From Hydra vulgaris (taxonomy: Eukaryota; Cnidaria; Hydrozoa; Anthoathecata; Hydridae), in NCBI RefSeq assembly GCF_038396675.1, contig NC_088934.1:8409501-8473500 (forward strand): 64,000 bases of DNA, in the 5' to 3' direction. A model generated the notes under the pieces. It did not search any database. It had not been told where the DNA came from and worked only from the letters and a program-made list of their open reading frames with translations. Position numbers and translations under genes: made by a program. Positions 23,591-58,799 of this stretch are shown here, one piece after another (within the stretch, counting starts at the first letter, position 1; each line of letters opens with the position of its first letter).

Positions 23591-24249
23591 TACAACAGCT
23601 TATCTAAGATGTTAACTTTTAAAAATTATGTTTATGATATTTATATTTGTATATCTTTACCGCCAATCTGCGATTAGTAATTTGTAAATACTTTGTAGTT
23701 GTAAAATAAACATGTATAAAAAAAAAAAAAAAAAACTTTTATATTGGAGTAATTTTATTTTGTAAATGTAATCTAGAGACCCTAGCGCTCTAAAACTGAT
23801 ATAATTTCTTCCCTTTCTGTGATTTTTGAGCTCAGTATAACAATAATGGCAATATTTTACCTTTCAAATATTGGTGAAAATGTAAAAAATCTTTTAAAAA
23901 TGAAATATGAGGCCAGCAAGACAATTTTTAACATTTTAATTTTTAAACGGTTTAAACTGGTTCATTGATATCGTATATTGAAATAAGAAGAATTATAAAA
24001 ATTTATTTTTTATGCTCGCTTTTTTATATAGTGTTTTTCAATAAAGCCCCCTTAAATGCGCAACAAATTTTTAAACATTTACCGTTACGCAAGCAGAAAA
24101 ATACTAGGCCGCACTTTAAATTAGACTTATATACATGTATAGATAAATATTTACTACCAAATTTTCTGAGCTCAGCTGAGCGCAGTAGGTGCTAGGCTTT
24201 TAATTATAAATAACATCTAATTGTTGATTTTGCTTTAAAAACTGAAGAA

Positions 24250-25065
24250 GACGCATCAAGAACGGGTTTAGATCTTTTTAATTTTGCGAGAATTTAAAAT
24301 AGCACTTTTAATGTTGTTGTTGAAAGTTATGGAACATTTTATGAAAACTATTTAATTTTAGTTTAAATATTTTTTTATTAGTAGCTATTTTTGTTATGTT
24401 TAAGCGGGTTTTTAATGTACATTTTTGTGGATTGTTGTATTGTGTAAATTTTATGTGAACATATGTAAAAATATAATTTATGGAAGAGAATATTTATTAT
24501 TTGTATTTATGTCGGCAAAAAGTTTTCATTTATGTAAAAAGAAGAGTTTAGTTAAGAGAAATTAGTTTGTTTACGAGATAAAAGTATGTTTAATCTCTCT
24601 TTTTTTGAAAACGAGAAAGCCACATTATCTAGTTCTTTTAGTTTTAATGCCATCTAAAAACTTTTCTAAAATGCCGTTTTCATCCACAAAATTGTACTTT
24701 AAATGGGTCAAATGTGCTTTGTTGATTTTAAATAGCACCTAAAAAATAGAAAAACAAAAAGTTATTTGTGAAAAATATTCATTTTATACACCCTGATATT
24801 ATTGTTTTACACTAACACAACAGAAAGCTCAACACAATGAAATTCTTCAGACCTCAAACAAACTATGATCTTATGATAAAAATGTTTTGTTGCTACAATA
24901 CTGAGGTGACAAGAATAAGGAGGAGTCAGGGAAAAGTCAAAGATTTCAAGCAACCTGAGGAGGCCAAATTAAATAACCATTGGGATTTTCCAGGATCACC
25001 CTTGACCAATTCTAAAATGATCACTTGAGCAGTCATGACCACTCCTAAAGACCGAATATACCCAG
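24250..25065 (-). repeat. Right arm of the large inverted repeat
   Basis: Mirror of 17725-18860 (see there). The outermost recognisable block is the reverse complement of GGTCTTTAGGAGTGGTCATG, ending near 25060. Confidence 0.8.
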
Positions 25066-26051
25066 CTTCATTACCGGGGGGTTATAGGAGCACTAGCCCT
25101 CCTTTTTTTTTCTAAAGGATCTTTTTTTTAAGAACTCACTAGATATTAGAGAAATTTTCTTAGAAATTGACGATTGTACCCCTCTACTTTGATAATTTGG
25201 ACCTGCCCCCGGTATACATTGCCGTAAAAAAAGCTCCTTACATTGGAAATGGCTCCTTTTATTTGTTCCCTTCTTATTTGGGATGATGCGTGGGGGAAAC
25301 TAACTACGGTTATACAAATTTAGTTGCTTAATCTTTTTTTCTACAAAAAAAAGCATTGCTTAATAATATAACGTAAAACTGCATCAGAGCTGCCACAATA
25401 AACTCTTGTATACAATAAGCCATCGTACAAAATAAACTCTATTACAAAAATAAATTTTATTTGATATTTAATCTTTATTCGTAAAATTAAATAATCTAAT
25501 GATTTTAATTGGTTTTACCTCCGTTTGATTTATTTAAAAGTCTCAGCAATCGGAGCGAATGAAGATTATCAAATCACTCCGAGCAATTATAGTTAGACAC
25601 GTTAGCAGCCGCAATTGAAGTGCTTTGGAATCAAAGGGTCTGTGGTCCGATGTCCACTCTCAAAGTAGCCTGTGTTGTTAAACCGATAATATGCAATATC
25701 ATTTTACGCAACTGCATGTAATTTGCTGCTAAGGCAAAATTGTTTTCATTTACTTGCTTTGTTGTTTTAACACAAACAAACATGCTGTGGATCCAATCTC
25801 ATTTTGTGTTAGTTAGCGCAATTGCATTAGATTTGCCAGATCTTTATATCCCTTTTTCCAAAGAAAGTGACAATATTCACTTAATGCAACTTTATGTGCT
25901 TGAGAGGTAAAGTGCGTGTGGAGCTTCCCAAGTTTGATTTCCCATTGCTTTTCATCTTGAATGAAGATCTTACCCTATTTTATCCAAGATAACATTTATC
26001 TAAGCAAGCAAGTTTTAGTTGATGTGGCCCTAACTGGAGTAAATATGATTT
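25066..26051. other. Intergenic, nothing recognised
   Basis: Slightly GC-richer patch at 25540-25690 without an open frame. No tRNA fold could be confirmed. Confidence 0.4.
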
Positions 26052-26079
26052 TTGAATGTCTGCATTATGCATTGCGTTC

Positions 26080-27030
26080 AAAAGTTTCGGAAAATGTTAT
26101 TTAAAAAAATCCTACCGTTGAATATTTTGAATACCGTTGAATTATCTTGGCTTCCCCATATTAAATATTTACAATCAAAAGTTAGTATAGCCATCGGCAT
26201 GATGTACCGAGTTCGTCCTTATGTTAATATTATATGTCTTAAATTAATTTACATCTCTTTAATTCATTGTTTTATCAGTTATGCCAATATTACATAGGGC
26301 AGCGCGCAAACTACTAAACTTAAAAAAATACTTAGTGTTTAAAAACATGCGTGTAGAGTTATATACGGAAAAAAAAGAAGGGAGCACACGAAACCCTTAA
26401 TGCTTGACATGAACTCCAGTAAATTTTAATTGCAAGTTTAAAAAAAAATATAAATGAAAAGTATTTCCTTAGAACAAACCAATCAAAGTTCTTTAAATTG
26501 CCTAAGAAACTAAACAAGTTTACAGAGTGTTCAATAGCATTTCGCGGACCAAAAATATGGAACTATTTAAAAAAAAAAGAAGCTAAAAAAGATAATATGG
26601 TAAAATCATTAAACTCATTTAAGTTGCTAGCAAAAAAACACATTTTTAATTCGGAGGAATTACAAGAACTCCGTTAAGTTTTATCAAAATAGTTTTACTT
26701 TTTTATTCTTTGAAAAATTAATTGTACATATCTTTTGTAGTTATTTATGCAATGGTGTATATATTTTAAATCCTTGAGTATTTAAATTTGAAGTTTTTAC
26801 ATCTTACTTTTATCTGCAGTTTATTTGAACATTTTGACGACATTTTATTTTTTCAAGGGGCTCTATGAAAAGATTGTGGTGGTATTGTATCACCCATATC
26901 TTCTTTGAGTCCCGGTCTGTTTTTTAAATTGTCTTATTTGTTTATATATTTTATTACGTGATAATCTTATGTAACTTATTTTATTAAACAGCAAAATATA
27001 TTCTAAACTAAAAAAAAAAAAAAAAAAAAA
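26080..27030 (+). pseudogene. CR1/L2-like LINE 3' fragment with poly(A)
   Basis: LSWLPHIKYLQSKVSIAIGM followed by MYRVRPYVNI and IYISLIHCFISYANIT (26146-26297) is the post-polymerase region of CR1/L2-like reverse transcriptases. Frameshifted continuation gives EKYFLRTNQSKFF-like residues and AFRGPKIWNYLKKKEAKKDN (26540-26600), ending NSEELQELR* at about 26677. The 3' UTR ends in an A21 run at 27010-27030. It is a typical 5'-truncated insertion. Confidence 0.8.
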
Positions 27031-28170
27031 GAATATTGTAGAATAAATTAAAATATTGTAAAATAAATTTTATTTTGTTGAATTTTCTCGAAAAATATTA
27101 TTGCTTCTCATGACTCAGAACAAATCAACATTCACCAAATATAAAGTATGTTTTTCCCTTTTTTTTCAAATGTTGGGATATTTTATGGGTTGTATTTTTT
27201 GAGAGGCTTTCATTTTCAATAAACGGTTCAGTTATAAGTAATCAACTGAAGTTTTACCTAATGCTTTAAGATTTGCCATGCAGTAGAATCATCCAAATTT
27301 ATCCTATACCTATTATATAGATATACACTAATTGTTATAAAAACACGCAAAAAAAAATTTAAGTAGATGATTATTATAAGTATTCATAAAAGAATTCAAA
27401 AATCATAAACGAAAAATGTAGTAGATCAAAAGTCTTCAAAATTATAGTAGATCAAATAGTTTTCAAATTATAGTAGAGGATTTATGAATATATTTTATCG
27501 TTTAAATAGAGAGTTTGATAATCTTGGGATTAATAAATCCATAGAAAAAAAAATTGTATTTAAAATGATCGCCTTAACTGATGATTAAAAACAATGTGTT
27601 TCATAACATAGATCGCTCTCATAGATACTGAAATAAGAAAAAAAGAGACATTTGTCTTATTATATTTTGCTTACGCGATCCGTTTAGAAGTACAACGTCT
27701 TCAGCTTTGTTTTAATTAAATTTAAAAAATTTGTTGAGTTATAAATCTTAATTTTTCAATAACGATAGCTAGAATATATATAATAATTCTAAACGGGAAT
27801 TAGAATATATATAAAATTATTTTTTAGTTAAAATTTTTCATTCATTTCTGAAATAATTAGAAGAAAGACTGGATAATCAAACTGCTTATGCATTACTAAT
27901 GTCAAAATTAAGTTAAAGATTTATTCAAATTCTCTTTCTTTAAAGTAGCATGTTTCACACCAAACATTATACCCTGCGAAACTTGTCGTGTAATAATAAC
28001 AATATCAGACTAGACAAAAAGTTTTTTAATTTTTTTTAAAGCACCGAAAATACGCAATAAGTAAACTTATTTTATATCATTCTTTTTTTTTTTAATTTAG
28101 TAAGAGTTTCATTACTAAAAGTTACTTAGAGCGAGTGCTGGATTACAACAACAAATTTACATCTATGAGC
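27031..28170. other. Intergenic, downstream of the TOX gene
   Basis: AT-rich; no supported feature. Confidence 0.5.
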
Positions 28171-28645
28171 TTTTAAAAAAATATCGAGGAAAAACTTAAA
28201 AAACCCTGTAATTTTTATCCATTTTAGCAAAATTTTATTAGTTTTTCGCGTGTCTGAAGAAAATGTACAATTTAACAAAAATCTAAAAACAAAATTGGCA
28301 AAGATAAGAGATTTTTTAAAACGTGTATTTTTTACCAAACCATGGTCTAATATCCCAGGTCAAAGCAAGAATTAACATTTTTGGAAATAAGATATTTAAC
28401 TTAATCTTAGAACTTAAAGAATATATCCAAGAAAAACTTAGAAGACCTGCAATCTTAATTTATTTCAGCGAAATATTATTAGTGTTCGCGTGTCTGATAA
28501 AAATGTACAATTTAACAAAAATTTGTTGTCTAAAAACAAAACTGACAAAGTAAAGGATTTCTTTAAACGTATTTTTTTACCAAATCATGGTCTAACTTCC
28601 CAGGTCAAAGCAAGAATTACCATTTTTGGAAATTAGATAACAAAC
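28171..28645 (+). repeat. Degenerate tandem duplication, about 240-bp units
   Basis: Two neighbouring units share CGCGTGTCTGA.AAAATGTAC, TTTTTTACCAAA.CATGGTCT, CCCAGGTCAAAGCAAGAATT and ATTTTTGGAAAT, at about 80 percent identity. No protein is recognised in either. An A-rich tail (28709-28740) follows the second unit, so both could be pieces of retroposed sequence. Confidence 0.7.
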
Positions 28646-28960
28646 GAGAAATCGAAAGAATTAGTAAGCAAATTAAAAATGATCTTTTTTTAAAAATAAA
28701 GTAAAATTTATAAAAAAAAAAAAAAAACAAAAAAAAAAAACTGTCACTCGCTGGCTAATTAAAATTTTTATCTTCAGCCAAAAACTTGCCTGATGAATTT
28801 AACTAACAAATAATGTATATATTTATAATCTTCAAGCAAATAATCTGCTAAGTGAAGTAACTAAGAGCATGCGTTTGAAAACTTTCAGCGAAAAATTCCA
28901 TTCTATCTCTTGTAGAATCAGAGTAATGTTTGCAGAGTTAATATACTCCAATAGTCGTAC

Positions 28961-52508
<23,548 letters not shown>

Positions 52509-52529
<21 letters not shown>

Positions 52530-52600
52530 CTATATATCAAAACAAATTAAAAGTAAAAACCAAATCATCAGACATCTATATATCAAAACAAATTAAAAGT
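52509..52600. repeat. 46-bp tandem duplication over the TOX start codon
   Basis: The 46-bp unit containing ACCAAATCATCAGACATCTA and CAAAACAAATTAAAAGT occurs twice with no visible difference. On the minus strand each copy carries a pyrimidine-containing stretch, TATATAG and then ATGTCTGATGATTTGGTTTT. The proximal ATG (52529) opens the TOX frame. The distal one (52575) gives MSDDLVFTFNLF and a stop, a 12-codon upstream ORF. Confidence 0.93.
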
Positions 52601-52601
52601 A

Positions 52602-52847
52602 ATCTATACATAAAATAATAATAATGAATATGATGATAATATTAATAATAATAATAACAATATAAACAACTAACCATTCATTAATAATTCAACAAGATTC
52701 AATTTTCATATTATTGCAGTAATAAATATATTAATCTAAAATATTTTAAAGATAAAATTGATTATATTGTAATATTTCTAGGCAAATAGGAAGTGTTTAA
52801 AAAAGACTATAATTTATTATTTTTAAAACTATAACATCATATGGGGA
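52602..52847. other. TOX upstream region, nothing recognised
   Basis: AT-rich with an ATA/ATAATA-rich patch (52615-52670). Confidence 0.4.
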
Positions 52848-52944
52848 TCAATAATTAAGTTCAATCCTCACACCATTCATAGTAGTGCTCAACTAGTTTC
52901 TCTGTGCAACATACCATTGTACATGGTATGTTGCACAGAGAAAC
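52848..52944 (+). repeat. SINE fragment running into a perfect palindrome
   Basis: AAGTTCAATCCTCACACC (B-box-like GTTCAATCC) followed by TAGTAGTGCTCAACTAGTTT matches the B-box and following body of the SINE at 55010-55235 (GTAGTACTGTGCTCAACTTG). At 52896-52917 it becomes the left arm of a perfect 22-bp palindrome (loop TGTAC, right arm 52923-52944), after which the SINE similarity ends. Confidence 0.75.
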
Positions 52945-53054
52945 AGAGATTTTGTATTCAAAACATTAGGTGCGTGCAAAAGTAACTGAAAATTTTTTTT
53001 GTACTTAATATATTACATCTGCACTTAAACATTATGGCCATCTATATGTAAGTA

Positions 53055-53240
<186 letters not shown>

Positions 53241-53259
53241 CACACACATTTCAAATTTT

Positions 53260-55009
53260 TATTTAACGCTATTAAATAATTTAGAAAAGTATAGTAAGGA
53301 TTGTCTGCTATATAAATACCAAATGGGCATAAATTCTGCTAGAGAAGCCCCTTAAAACTTTAGCGGCCCAATAGTTAAGACCCTAATGTAATACGCTATA
53401 TCACCAAAATGGTTCTGATAATCAAGAGTTAAAATCTGGGTAATTAAAAAAGATAATTATAGAAAACTGCACTCTTCTTTGTGAATACTCTAGCGTGCTG
53501 ACATAGCTCTATTCCTGTGATTTAAATCAGCATGATTATTGTTCAAAACAAGGTGCTTGAGTTTCTCATCATTTGATTTTGAAAAAGCAAATTTGGCATA
53601 AAGACATTTGTAATTTTTTGCTATTTAAAAAAAATACTGAGTTGGTTTGCCTATTCTCAATAGACTTGTCCCTGACTAATTATTACATGTTTCATTTGAT
53701 GAGAGACCAATGAGGCAAAGTTTTTGAAAAGGAGACCAAACTCAAAGCTTACCTTAACGACTTTTTTTGCCTCCAAACCCAAAGAGTTTGACAAACTGTC
53801 ATAGTCAATAATGGAGCATTTATAATTAAATTTTACTTAAAAAGAAAAAGTATCTAATTATTTTTGCACACGCTCAAGAATTAAAAACACAATAGGGCTC
53901 TAACTATTTTTACCTGGACTGTTCTGAAGCAACAAAAATATTTCATATAAACCTATGAACCATAATATAAAGTTATGAATCCGGAATCTATGATTTTTGA
54001 TAGATTCTAGGAGCTTCAGAGATTTTAAACTCTAAAACTAGATATAAATCCAGGTAAAAATATTTGATTCAAAACAGTGGAGCTTTCTAATCCCTGGAAG
54101 ATATAGAAATAAACTAATGAACTTTATATTAACTCAAAAACAAGAAGAAAAAAGTACAACAAATAATAAATAAAATAAATATTTATAACGTTGTATTAGG
54201 CACCAGCAATTTTCAACTTTTTTTTAGAAAAATCAATTGTTTCAAGGGGAGTCTTTATTAGACCATAAAACTATGCGCAAAATATGAAAGTTGTAATTTT
54301 TCCTGATTCTATCTTGATTTATTTTAATTTTTTTAAATCTAATTCATTACTCAAACTAGAGTGAGTTATAATTAAAGTATTTTTTAAATGAGTGTTAAAC
54401 ATTTTCCTGCGCATTTTCACATATAAATTTTTTTTTTTAATTTTATAATCTTTTAGACATATTTGGGTCCTGTAATAAATGTCAAAGTCATTTTACATAA
54501 AAGCCATATAACTAGATAAACACGTAAATAAAACATTTATAAAAAACATGTTTTTAAATGTTGCAAATTATTTAGGTTTAGATGGGAAGCTAACAAAAAA
54601 AAGAAAAAAAAAGAAAATAATTTTATTTTTTAATTACAAAAAAAAACATTTATCTTTTTAGCTCGATAACTTTATTTTCTTTATAACTTCATTTATGTTG
54701 ATTTTTTTCAAAGTTATTTTTCAAATAAAATAGGTGCTAGTTAGTTTTGGACCTTTTTTTATTTTTGAGTTATTTTTTATAAATTATTTACTCCATCTTG
54801 AAGCAACTTAATACTAAAATTTGCTATTACCTATTGTTGTATATCCTTTAACTATAATAATATTGCATATTCTCAGTTTAGTCATTGAATGAGCTCAGAA
54901 CTAAGGTATATATTATTATATAGTTACAATATACTCGAGTTTTTCTTTTTTGAACAAGTGCTGGGTTAATAAAACACGCACTCAGATTTATACAGTGTAA
55001 TTTTCTTAA
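53260..55009. other. Intergenic (TOX upstream), nothing recognised
   Basis: AT-rich sequence with no supported gene, tRNA or TIR. Confidence 0.5.
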
Positions 55010-55235
55010 TTGTGGCAATAATGGCCTAATGGTAGAGCGCTTGCTTCAAGCGATAAGTTCTGAGTTTGATTCCCAGCACTTCCCTGGTAGTACTGTGCTC
55101 AACTTGTTTATCTACACAGCAGCCTTGTTTGTCAAGGTTGGTGTTTCGAATTTAAAAAGTTGAGAGGGTTGTAACCACAATAGAAGTAGCTTCCTTGACT
55201 GTAGTGGCCTTATAAGCCTTGTAGAGGTGATAGTA
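55010..55235 (+). mobile_element. tRNA-derived SINE, full head and body
   Basis: The tRNA-like head contains an A box TGGCCTAATGG (55022-55032) and a B box GTTTGATTC (55064-55072) at a normal tRNA spacing. A non-tRNA body follows: GTAGTACTGTGCTCAACTTG, GCCTTGTTTGTCAAGGTTGG, GTTGAGAGGGTTGTAACCAC, TGTAGTGGCCTTATAAGCCT. The tail is A-rich (TATTAAAAAAATATATA). Body copies occur at 1808-1955 (minus) and a head/body fragment at 52848-52900, which establishes it as a repeat family. RNA polymerase III transcription and LINE-dependent mobility are inferred from the structure. Confidence 0.8.
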
Positions 55236-58200
55236 TTAAAAAAATATATATTCAAAATGAATAAAATCTTTAAAAATAACAACAAAATTTATAAAATATA
55301 CAGATTTTTTTAACTTTTGTTATTTATATATAATTTGTTATAAGCAATTAAACTGGATTTAAAGAATTATTATGCAACTTTGGCTCTTTGCAAATATAAC
55401 ATAAAGAAAAATTTTATCAGAGACAACAATATAAAATATTTTGAATATATAACTTTAATACTTATTTTATCTTTTAATAAAAAATACTTTTTGCAAAATT
55501 TATTTAATAAATATTTAAATCTTTTAATAAAAAATAGCTATTAAAAAAAATTCAGCTTATTTCAAAAAATAAATCTTTGATCCAAGAGAATAAATCTTAT
55601 AAATTATGAATAAAAAAGCAAAAACATTTGCCAGTAGACTAAACACTTTAAGTTTTCCATAGTTTTGTAATTAAACAAATAAACAAATATGTTCCATTCA
55701 TATTCTTTTACTTAATTTGAAAATGCACCAACACTACAAGGCTGTTTTGTCATTTAAAATTTTTTAGACTCAACTTTACATTTTGTCTTTTATGAGTAGT
55801 TGGATGAAGAGCTTTGTCAAATTAGGGACCAATTTAACAAGATTTTTTTTCACTTTTGTGTTGCTATCAAATATGACTGAAATATGCTTTATTTATAGAA
55901 TTTTTTGATATCTTTTTATGAATACCAGATCACCATTGGGTTGTTTAATCTAGTTATTCCATTTCATGAGATGTATAATGTACAATTAAAGTATAAAAAA
56001 TGGAAGCAGAACAACAATTGACTGACGATTTTCCAACAAATTACACTTGGTTTTCATTTAAGCTACATAACTGTTATCATTAAACAACTTCATCCATTGT
56101 AACAACCTTTAACAAAGCAGATAACTATAAAAATAAATTCGATAACAGCAATATCTTATTGCAGTAAAGAAACAAGGTGTTTTTCACATACAATAATTTT
56201 ATTTGAAGATGCTAAACTTTCTAGTGGCAATTGACAAATCCAAGTGTCTATCATCAATGCTGAAATATTTTGACAACCTAAGAAGTTTTAATAAAGATAT
56301 TTATGTTATATAAATTTCAATAATAAGAAATAAATTCTTATAAAGCAAATAGAAATTAATTAAGATACTACTATCTTAGTAAAGAAAAATAATATTACAA
56401 ATCAACATATAAAATTAGAAATTAAAAACTAATTAAATATATAATAAAAATATATGTATAATTTATTTAAAATTTAGAATTATCACAAGGTGCGATAAAA
56501 CTTGAGGATTTGATTTCAGCTTTATCTCAACAATTTTTTAAATTCATGAGTAAAACTTATAATGAGATATTTTCCTCTAAAGTTTAAATGATTGCAGTGC
56601 AGTGATATAATGCAAAATAACATAAATTTGAGATAAATAATAGGATGGTTTATGATTATGACTTTTACTTTTATATTTAAAATTTAATACTATTCTTTAG
56701 CAACTAATCCTTTTATTGATTTTTGACTTAAATGAACTGAACTACCAAATTTTAAATTGGCTTAAAAGAGCTGTATGTTCAGTGTTTTACAAAAAAAAGA
56801 AAATACAAATAGTAATAATTTACAGAATGTATTACAACAATGTAAAAAATATATAACTTTTTTTAAACTAAAGTAAGTTTTTAAATTATAATTAAAGTAA
56901 GTTTGCAAAACAACATGTAGGTAATGGCAAGCATTTTATTATAATAGTTTGTATATTTTGTTGTTGTAACCTGACTTAAATTTTAATTCTATATCATCAT
57001 AAAATGAGGATCAATAATAACTACAAATAAAGACAAAAACACATAAATTTATTTTTAAAAAAACATATTTCCTTTCCACTCTCAACAGCTCTCTCTTTTA
57101 GATTTATTTACAAACGCAATAGTGATTTTTTAAGGTCTGTATTTTAGCTGTAAAAAAGATTTTCTATTAGCCTATTTTTATGTGAAAAAATATCATTATT
57201 ATTATGTGAAAATTTTTTTTTTATCAAAGAATGAATGTGAGTTGCACATAAAGCTAAACTATCGTTGTAAAAATTATAGTTTTTTAAATATATATATATG
57301 TTTTTTTACAAATAATACATGTAGTTTTTTAGTTAGTGCAATCAGAAGATGAGTAGTTCCTTATTTTTTTACTTCAGTTTGATTTCTGCAGCAAAACATT
57401 TTACAACACAAACTTTAAAATTGATAATGGTTAGTTTTTTTCTTAAAAAAACAAGTACTTGATTATTTTGTTTGTTACCTTTATAGCAAGGATACCATCT
57501 GATGTTATCCCATCAAATATTAATTCATCTAAAGTGATCATTATAATTGAAAATTTTATCCAGGGTAAAAATAAATGATAAAATAAATAATAATACAATA
57601 ATTTATATCAAGCTCTACTTAGTAACATTTTTGACTCATTTATGTAATCACTAATGATGGGTTGAACTCCAAAAAACTTTATGAACAAGCCAAAGTTTAA
57701 TAGAAATAGTATTAGTATGTTAAAATATATTTAACTAAAAGAAAATAAATTTAATGTATAAATATTATTACCAAAAGCTAAACACCAATACAAAAAAAAT
57801 CTAAATTCACTTAAAGATAATGGATAAAATAATAGCAAACAAAATGGATACAAAATGGATACTATTTAACTGCTAGTTAATAGTATTTTAATATTTAAAT
57901 TAGAAATAGTTTTCTAATTTAAATATTAAAATATTATTTACAAATAATGGAATCTACAAAAACTAAAGATGCAGAAAATAATAAACATACAGTTAATATA
58001 TATGAATAATAAAAATAAAAATAAAAAATGTATACATATATAAAATAATAAATATATACTAATAATATCGTAATGTTATTTCTTTAACAAGGATTTGATG
58101 GTATAACTTATGTTTTTCACAAATATAATTTGTAAAACGTAAAAGTCCATCACAGGATATTCAATACCAAGCAACAATAAAATATCAATACTTCTCTGAT

Positions 58201-58380
58201 AAAATTTAAAATTTGAAGTTTGTTAAAGAATATCTTAAAGTATACATAATCAATAAAAGCACTAATCAACTTTTTGACTAAAAAGATGGTTCACTTAATT
58301 TAGATGTATACCATGATGGAGATGTAAGCGCAAAATCTCCAACAAAAAAAACCTTTCTTTTAAAACTTTCGCGATTTGTC
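55236..58380. other. Intergenic (TOX upstream), no gene recognised
   Basis: AT-rich; one palindrome at 57879-57938 is listed separately. Confidence 0.5.
57879..57938. repeat. Near-perfect palindrome, 28-bp arms, 4-nt loop
   Basis: AATAGTATTTTAATATTTAA... and its reverse complement, one mismatch. Confidence 0.9.
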
Positions 58381-58382
58381 TT

Positions 58383-58450
58383 ACCATGCGTATTGCATGA
58401 GAAACCGTACACATTTAAATAGCGGAACTATCGTCCATTCCGGTTGTTAA
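58383..58450 (-). promoter_or_regulatory. Candidate promoter and non-coding first exon for TOX
   Basis: On the minus strand a GC-richer patch has a TATA-like TATTTAAATG (about 58420), then ATGCAATACGCATG|GTAAGA, a good splice donor with exon end at 58385. It lies 5.9 kb upstream of the TOX ATG, which itself directly follows an acceptor-like TATATAG. This is weak evidence from position and sequence only. Confidence 0.25.
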
Positions 58451-58689
58451 ACTTAGCCAATAAATTTTTATTATATCAACAAAACCTTTAATTTTTAGTA
58501 ATTTTAAAAATGAATTTTATTACTAACGTTGTCAGTTAACTTCACAGAAACTGAAACTAGGATTTTATGAATTATCTTTCTTATTAGATTTCTATTTTCC
58601 AATATTTTTAAAAACAAAACCACTAATTTAATTATATAGATCTTTATTTAAATTTAATGGTCTAAAAAATTAGAAATTACAGAATTTTA

Positions 58690-58798
58690 ACATACATACA
58701 TACATACATACATACATACATACATACATACATACATACATACATACATACATACATACATACATGTATACATACATGTATACATACATATATACACA
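58690..58798. repeat. (CATA)n microsatellite
   Basis: About 20 CATA units followed by CATGTATA-type variants. Confidence 0.96.
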
Positions 58799-58799
58799 C

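Larger units (their letters stand above)
19724..23736 (+). mobile_element. CR1/L2-like non-LTR retrotransposon, 5'-truncated, with nested insertions
   Basis: Coding pieces lie in order. The endonuclease C-terminus is at 19835-19999 (RGININILKYNEHANTEKFF, then NIFPIINKPSRV). The inter-domain region is 20068-20388. The reverse transcriptase is at 21903-22700 (KISKIVPIYKSGETNSLNNY, FIDLSIAFDTINHEILL, CGVPQGF, IYINNLLN, IIFADETNLFYSS). The C-terminal domain is at 22815-23003 (YKLSLVPEHFIAHFF). It ends in a poly(A) run at 23718-23735 after AATAAA. The usual FADD catalytic motif reads FADE, and there are many stops and frameshifts. A mariner-like element (20605-21561 and flanks) and a foldback element (23125-23590) are inserted into it. 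Confidence 0.85.

Noticed and set aside
25540..25690. tRNA or SINE in a GC-richer patch
   Set aside because: Some A-box-like strings, but no paired acceptor or T-arm could be drawn.
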